Of a stretch of DNA of 10,304 bases, positions 6,947 to 10,304 are shown piece after piece. Positions within the stretch are counted from its first letter, which is position 1, and every line of letters begins with the position of its first letter. The notes below the pieces were generated by a model. The model did not search any database. It was not told where the DNA came from and saw nothing but the letters and a program-made list of their open reading frames with translations. Source of the DNA: CAJJDF01 sp965657945 (GTDB lineage Bacteria > Bacteroidota > Bacteroidia > Flavobacteriales_D > CAJJDF01); the NCBI GenBank assembly GCA_965657945.1, contig CBFHPW010000041.1, positions 1 through 10,304 of the forward strand, read 5' to 3'. Made by a program: the position numbers and the translations under genes.

Positions 6947-6966
6947 CCCTATAAACTTTTGAAAAT

Positions 6967-7929
6967 ATGGCAGAGAGAAAAAAACAAGAATCGAGGTTAC
7001 ACCCAACAAGTAGATTTCACGGAAGGTATGACTTGAAAAAATTACAAGAATCATGTCCAAAACTCAGTGAATTCGTTTTTGTGAACGATTTTGGCTCTGA
7101 AACTGTTAATTTTCACGACCCAGAAGCCGTAAAAGTGCTGAACAAAGCTCTTCTCTCATTTCACTATCAAATACAAAATTGGGACATCCCAAAAAACTAC
7201 CTCTGCCCTCCCATTCCTGGAAGAGCAGATTATATTTATCACATAGCAGAACTTCTGAGTGCGAATAATTACAGAAAAATTCCGAAAATTAAATGTTTGG
7301 ATATTGGCGTAGGTTCAAGTTGTATTTATCCTATCATAGGAAGCAAGGAATACGACTGGGATTTTATTGGAGTAGATGTTGACCCCACTGCTCTAGAATC
7401 AGCTCAAGCCATATTGAATCACAATCCAAAACTCAAAGAAAAAGTAGAATTACGATTTCAATCGGATTCTTCTCTAATATTTCAAGGAGTTATCGAAGCC
7501 GATGACCGAATTGATCTTACGTTGTGTAACCCACCTTTTCACGGGTCGGCCCAAGAAGCTCGAAAAGTTTCTCGTAAAAAAATAAGAAACCTAACGCATT
7601 ACACCAACAAAGACAAAACATTGAACTTTGGCGGACAACCCAACGAATTGTGGACCGAAGGTGGCGAGGTAGCTTTTATCCAAAAAATGATTCGAGAGAG
7701 CAAAGCAGTATCGGGTAAATGTTACTTTTTCTCTAGCCTAGTTTCTAAAAAAGAACACATGGAAGCGCTGACAGAAACATTGAAAGAAGAAAAAGTATTT
7801 TATCACAAGACCCTAGCAATGGGACAAGGAAACAAATGGAGCCGAGTATTGGTTTGGACATTTTTGGATTACGAAGAACAACTCAAATGGAAAAAGGCAA
7901 AATGGAATTTCGGACCTCCAGCGAAATAA
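6967..7929 (+). CDS. rlmF: 23S rRNA (adenine(1618)-N6)-methyltransferase
   Basis: The 320-residue protein is an RlmF (YbiN) family enzyme, which uses S-adenosylmethionine to methylate N6 of A1618 of 23S rRNA. Family blocks in order: LHPTSRFHGRYD (11-22), FHYQIQNWDIP (65-75), LCPPIPGRADYIYH (79-92), SAM-binding motif I LDIGVGSSCIYP (111-122), acidic end of strand 2 GVDVDP (135-140), the catalytic N6-adenine motif NPPFH (188-192), and LNFGGQPNELWTEGGE (219-234). The length is close to the E. coli protein (308). The first ten residues are basic and variable, as expected, and the ATG is well placed after a TATCTTTG box. It is followed after 40 bases by a tRNA dihydrouridine synthase gene with no terminator between them, so the two RNA-modification genes likely form one transcript. 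Confidence 0.96.
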   Translation: MAERKKQESRLHPTSRFHGRYDLKKLQESCPKLSEFVFVNDFGSETVNFHDPEAVKVLNKALLSFHYQIQNWDIPKNYLCPPIPGRADYIYHIAELLSANNYRKIPKIKCLDIGVGSSCIYPIIGSKEYDWDFIGVDVDPTALESAQAILNHNPKLKEKVELRFQSDSSLIFQGVIEADDRIDLTLCNPPFHGSAQEARKVSRKKIRNLTHYTNKDKTLNFGGQPNELWTEGGEVAFIQKMIRESKAVSGKCYFFSSLVSKKEHMEALTETLKEEKVFYHKTLAMGQGNKWSRVLVWTFLDYEEQLKWKKAKWNFGPPAK

Positions 7930-7969
7930 TCCCAACTCCCATGTTTTCTATAGAACAAACATATGATTC

Positions 7970-8929
7970 ATGAAAAAGAATCTTACTCTTCTCTCCTCGC
8001 CTCTTCAAGGATTTACCGATTTTAGGTTTCGAAATGCTTTTCACCACTACTTTGGAGGTATAGATACTTTTTATTCACCCTACATACGATTGAATGGAAA
8101 GTTAGTAATAAAGGGAGCTTACGAACGAGATATATTGCCTCAAAACAATGAAACGCTCGAAGTTATTCCGCAGGTAATGACCAATGATGCTGATGAATTC
8201 CTATTTGTAGTTCAGTTCATTCAACAATTTGGGTACAAGGAACTAAACTGGAATTTGGGTTGTCCTTACCCGATGGTAACCAAACAAGGAATGGGATCAG
8301 GATTGGTAAAAAACACTGAACAAATTCGTCATATCTTGGAAAGAGTTCATAATGAAACAGACATTGTGGTATCGATGAAAATGAGGCTTGGTTACGACAA
8401 TGCTTCCGAAATATTGGATACTTTGCCCATGCTGGACGAATTTCCACTAAAAAATATCGCCATCCATGCTCGAATTGGCAAACAACTCTACAAAGGGGGT
8501 GTGGATTGGGATGGGTTTCAAAAGGCAGTGGACCACACTAAACATACGTTATACTACAATGGCGACATCACCTCTGTGGAGGCATTCAGAAAAGTAAAAG
8601 AAAGATTTCCAGCTATCGATCATTTTATGATTGGCAGAGGATTGATAAGCGATCCGTTTCTTCCCCAAATGATTCAGAATAACGTGAGCGAATATCCCGA
8701 AAATAGATGGCAAGTTTTCAAAGAGTTTCACGATAGGATATACACTGAATATGATGAATATTTAAGTGGTCCTACACCCATTAAAATGAAAATGAGAGGA
8801 TTTTGGGAGTTTTTTTCCCAGTCCTTTGAAAACCCTCAGAAAACCTTTAAGAAAATAAAAAAAGCTAATACAGCTTCTCAGTATCATCAAACAACTCGCG
8901 AAATATTCCGTGAAGTAATTAGAGGATAA
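7970..8929 (+). CDS. tRNA dihydrouridine synthase (Dus family)
   Basis: The 319-residue FMN enzyme reduces a uridine in tRNA to dihydrouridine with NAD(P)H. Evidence: N-terminal flavin-binding SSPLQGFTDFRFR (9-21), the active-site block ELNWNLGCPYP (91-101) with catalytic C98, SMKMRLG (135-141) with K137, IHAR (165-168) with H166, YYNGDI (195-200) and the phosphate-binding MIGRG (220-224). These occur in the normal order on the TIM barrel; residues from about 240 on form the C-terminal helical domain. The segment around the cysteine (GCPYPMVTKQGMGSG) differs from the usual DusA/B/C forms (GCP-A-K-x-V). It may belong to a Bacteroidota-specific branch, so I give no subtype and no tRNA position. 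It is downstream partner of rlmF. Its stop is only 3 bases from the stop of the convergent small secreted gene. Confidence 0.94.
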   Translation: MKKNLTLLSSPLQGFTDFRFRNAFHHYFGGIDTFYSPYIRLNGKLVIKGAYERDILPQNNETLEVIPQVMTNDADEFLFVVQFIQQFGYKELNWNLGCPYPMVTKQGMGSGLVKNTEQIRHILERVHNETDIVVSMKMRLGYDNASEILDTLPMLDEFPLKNIAIHARIGKQLYKGGVDWDGFQKAVDHTKHTLYYNGDITSVEAFRKVKERFPAIDHFMIGRGLISDPFLPQMIQNNVSEYPENRWQVFKEFHDRIYTEYDEYLSGPTPIKMKMRGFWEFFSQSFENPQKTFKKIKKANTASQYHQTTREIFREVIRG

Positions 8930-8932
8930 GTT

Positions 8933-9274
8933 TTAATTATTTTTGAACGTTTTCTTCTTTTGTTTCATGGCTTTCTTCATTTCCAGCTGAGCAGGTGTGT
9001 ACACTGCCTTCTTTTGAGCTTTAAATTTCTTTTCAGCTTCTTTTCTTTCCTTCTTTGGCAAGGCTTTTAAATTGGCTTCTTTCTTTGCTTCCTTGATTGC
9101 CGCAAGTTTAGCTACTTGCTCTTTTGTCAATGTTGCTTTAAAGGCTTCTTTGTCTTTTTTTAACTCCTGCTTTTCTACTTGTGTTAGTTTTGGTGGATCA
9201 GCTTTTGAAGCTTGACCAAAGGAAACAAAAGAAAACGAAGTAAGAACAAGGGTAAGGATCCAAATTTTTTTCAT
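8933..9274 (-). CDS. Small lysine-rich exported protein
   Basis: The 113-residue protein has a clear Sec signal peptide (MKK, hydrophobic core IWILTLVLTSFSFVSF, likely cleavage after SFG, leaving Gln as first residue). There is no lipobox cysteine, and no cysteine at all. The mature part of about 93 residues is predicted to be almost wholly helical and is dominated by Lys, Ala and Glu; the full chain has 30 lysines. LTKEQ (49-53) and YTPAQ (92-96) look like the paired LTxxQ motifs of Spy/CpxP-type periplasmic chaperones, about 40 residues apart. That is a resemblance, not an assignment. It is 71 bases downstream of the T9SS repeat protein gene on the same strand, but no shared role is evident. 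Function unknown. Confidence 0.82.
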   Translation of the reverse strand: MKKIWILTLVLTSFSFVSFGQASKADPPKLTQVEKQELKKDKEAFKATLTKEQVAKLAAIKEAKKEANLKALPKKERKEAEKKFKAQKKAVYTPAQLEMKKAMKQKKKTFKNN

Positions 9275-9345
9275 GTTAGGTTAGTTTTAATTCTATTATT
9301 GTAGACGATAACTATGAGCTTTTCCTTTTCCATCACAAAAAAATT

Positions 9346-10304
9346 TTAGTACTTATTAAACTTTTCCGTTTTTATTACTTCCTTATTTCCTCCTTTTATA
9401 ACTAAAATATAATTCCCAGTTTTTAAATGAGAGACATCCAGTATCTTTTCATTCTTAAATTGAATGACAGTTTGTCCTAATGTATTAATTATAGATCCCG
9501 AAGTATAAGCTATTGTAGTTTCAATATTCAATTCTGAATTAGCTGGATTAGGGAACAGTTTAAAACTTCCCTCCACTCCATTTTCATCAATACTTGTTAA
9601 ACTTATATAGAGGATTGCCGCCAATGTTGTATCTGAACAACCACTTGAATTTGAAGTCTTACATCGGTATCCATTCTGTTGAACAGAAGCATTAACTCCT
9701 GATATTGTAAGAGTATTTGTTGACGAACCCAAATAAATTCCTGTACTAGTTAAGTCATTGTAACCTGAGCCATCATCTTCCTGCCACTGATAAGTTAAGC
9801 CTGTTCCCGAGGCTATTACTTGAAATTGAGCAATCCCACCAACAAAAACTGTCTGATTCGCTGGATGGGTAGTAATTGTGGCTGTTGGGTTAATTGTCAG
9901 ATTCAATGTCACAACTGAATCGCATCCTGCTGCGTTGGTTAATGTATCAGTTGCTGTGTTAATCGAACTTGTGTAAGTCACTCCATCAATCCACATGTAA
10001 CTGTCGCAGGCTGTTTGAACGTCTATTCCGGTGGTAGAATTATTAATCGTCAAATTCAATGTTACTATTGAATCACAACCATTTGTGTTAGTTAATGTAT
10101 CGGTTGCCGTATTATTCGAACTCGTGTAAGTCACTCCATCAATCCACGTGTAACTGTCGCAGGCTGTTTGAGTATCGATTCCGGTTGTTGAGTTATTAAT
10201 CGTTAAATTCAACGTAACAACTGAATCACAGCCTTGTGCATTCGTTAGTGTATCAGTTGCTGTGTTATTCGAACTTGTGTAAGTCACTCCATTTATCCAC
10301 GTGT
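9346..10304 (-). CDS. T9SS-exported repeat protein, C-terminal part (5' end beyond window)
   Basis: This is the last 318 complete codons of a larger gene. The frame stays open to the window edge with coding sequence (YTWINGVTY), so the GTG at 10287 is not a real start. Order of parts: two full 51-residue repeats and part of a third (9889-10304), then an Ig-like domain (9598-9888) with HPANQTVFVGG, the core Trp in YQWQ, and Cys in YRCKTSN. A type IX secretion sorting domain (9349-9567) follows, with LFPNPANSELNIE, SIINTLGQTV and LKTGNYILVIK. The product should cross the outer membrane by T9SS, lose the sorting domain, and be released or anchored on the surface. A gliding/adhesion or matrix role is typical of such proteins but is inference. 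Cys is confined to paired 'ACDSY' and 'GCDS' positions in each repeat, suggesting one disulfide per repeat. Confidence 0.9.
   Translation of the reverse strand, partial: TWINGVTYTSSNNTATDTLTNAQGCDSVVTLNLTINNSTTGIDTQTACDSYTWIDGVTYTSSNNTATDTLTNTNGCDSIVTLNLTINNSTTGIDVQTACDSYMWIDGVTYTSSINTATDTLTNAAGCDSVVTLNLTINPTATITTHPANQTVFVGGIAQFQVIASGTGLTYQWQEDDGSGYNDLTSTGIYLGSSTNTLTISGVNASVQQNGYRCKTSNSSGCSDTTLAAILYISLTSIDENGVEGSFKLFPNPANSELNIETTIAYTSGSIINTLGQTVIQFKNEKILDVSHLKTGNYILVIKGGNKEVIKTEKFNKY
9889..10304 (-). repeat. 153-bp in-frame tandem repeats (51 residues each)
   Basis: The unit recurs exactly every 153 bases: the same CTCCAT/CTCCAT/CTCCAT landmark lies at 9981, 10134 and 10287. Each unit encodes WIDGVTYTSSNNTATDTLTN, GCDS-(V/I)-VTLNLTIN, NSTTGID and QTACDSY. 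Some blocks are identical at DNA level between copies, for example around GTAACTGTCGCAGGCTGTTTGA. Others differ mostly at third codon positions. The array continues beyond the window, so copy number is unknown. The last copy flows directly into the Ig-like domain. Confidence 0.93.

Noticed and set aside
9275..9345. Promoter for the lysine-rich gene
   Set aside because: On the minus strand only a poor -7 match (TAGTTATC) is present; the gene may be read from its own weak promoter or from the upstream T9SS gene.
9889..10304. CRISPR-like regular repeat spacing
   Set aside because: The 153-bp period is in frame and encodes a known type of exported repeat; there are no unique spacers.

Overview
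The window looks like chromosomal DNA of a Bacteroidota bacterium, most likely of the order Flavobacteriales. The support is: a type IX secretion (Por) C-terminal sorting domain behind cysteine-poor Ig-like and 51-residue repeat modules; several lipoproteins with short Bacteroidota-style lipoboxes; a DUF1573 protein; promoter-like TAnnTTTG boxes; little sign of Shine-Dalgarno sequences; and low G+C. The species cannot be named from the sequence.

Left part (1-2694) is accessory in character and very A+T rich by eye. It holds an unrecognised small lipoprotein (204-644) closed by a near-ideal palindromic terminator (650-686). An apparent two-gene unit follows, a DUF4221-like lipoprotein (709-1851) and a DUF1573 lipoprotein (1853-2290), one base apart. 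Next come about 400 bases without a convincing gene (2291-2694), which contain a long imperfect inverted repeat (2365-2426).

Middle part (2695-6836): a TPR-type lipoprotein (+) converges on a GSCFA-family SGNH-like protein (-), with a small hairpin between them. The GSCFA gene diverges from a full-length methylmalonyl-CoA mutase large subunit (+). That mutase carries complete active-site and B12-binding motifs, but the small subunit that normally precedes it in this phylum is not beside it.

Right part (6837-10304): an rRNA/tRNA modification pair (rlmF for 23S rRNA m6A1618, then a Dus-family tRNA dihydrouridine synthase) reads rightward from a good TATCTTTG box. It ends 3 bases from the stop of a convergent gene for a small, extremely lysine-rich exported protein. 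Upstream of that gene on the minus strand is the 3' end of a large T9SS-exported repeat protein, whose N-terminal part lies beyond the window.

Most genes are ordinary for the group. The parts that most deserve a second look are the 204-2290 lipoprotein cluster with its terminator placed directly before the second gene, the 2291-2694 element, the unpaired mutase subunit, and the small lysine-rich protein with LTxxQ-like motifs. No phage, transposase, CRISPR, tRNA or rRNA gene is visible, and I did not find a clear-cut new biological system.
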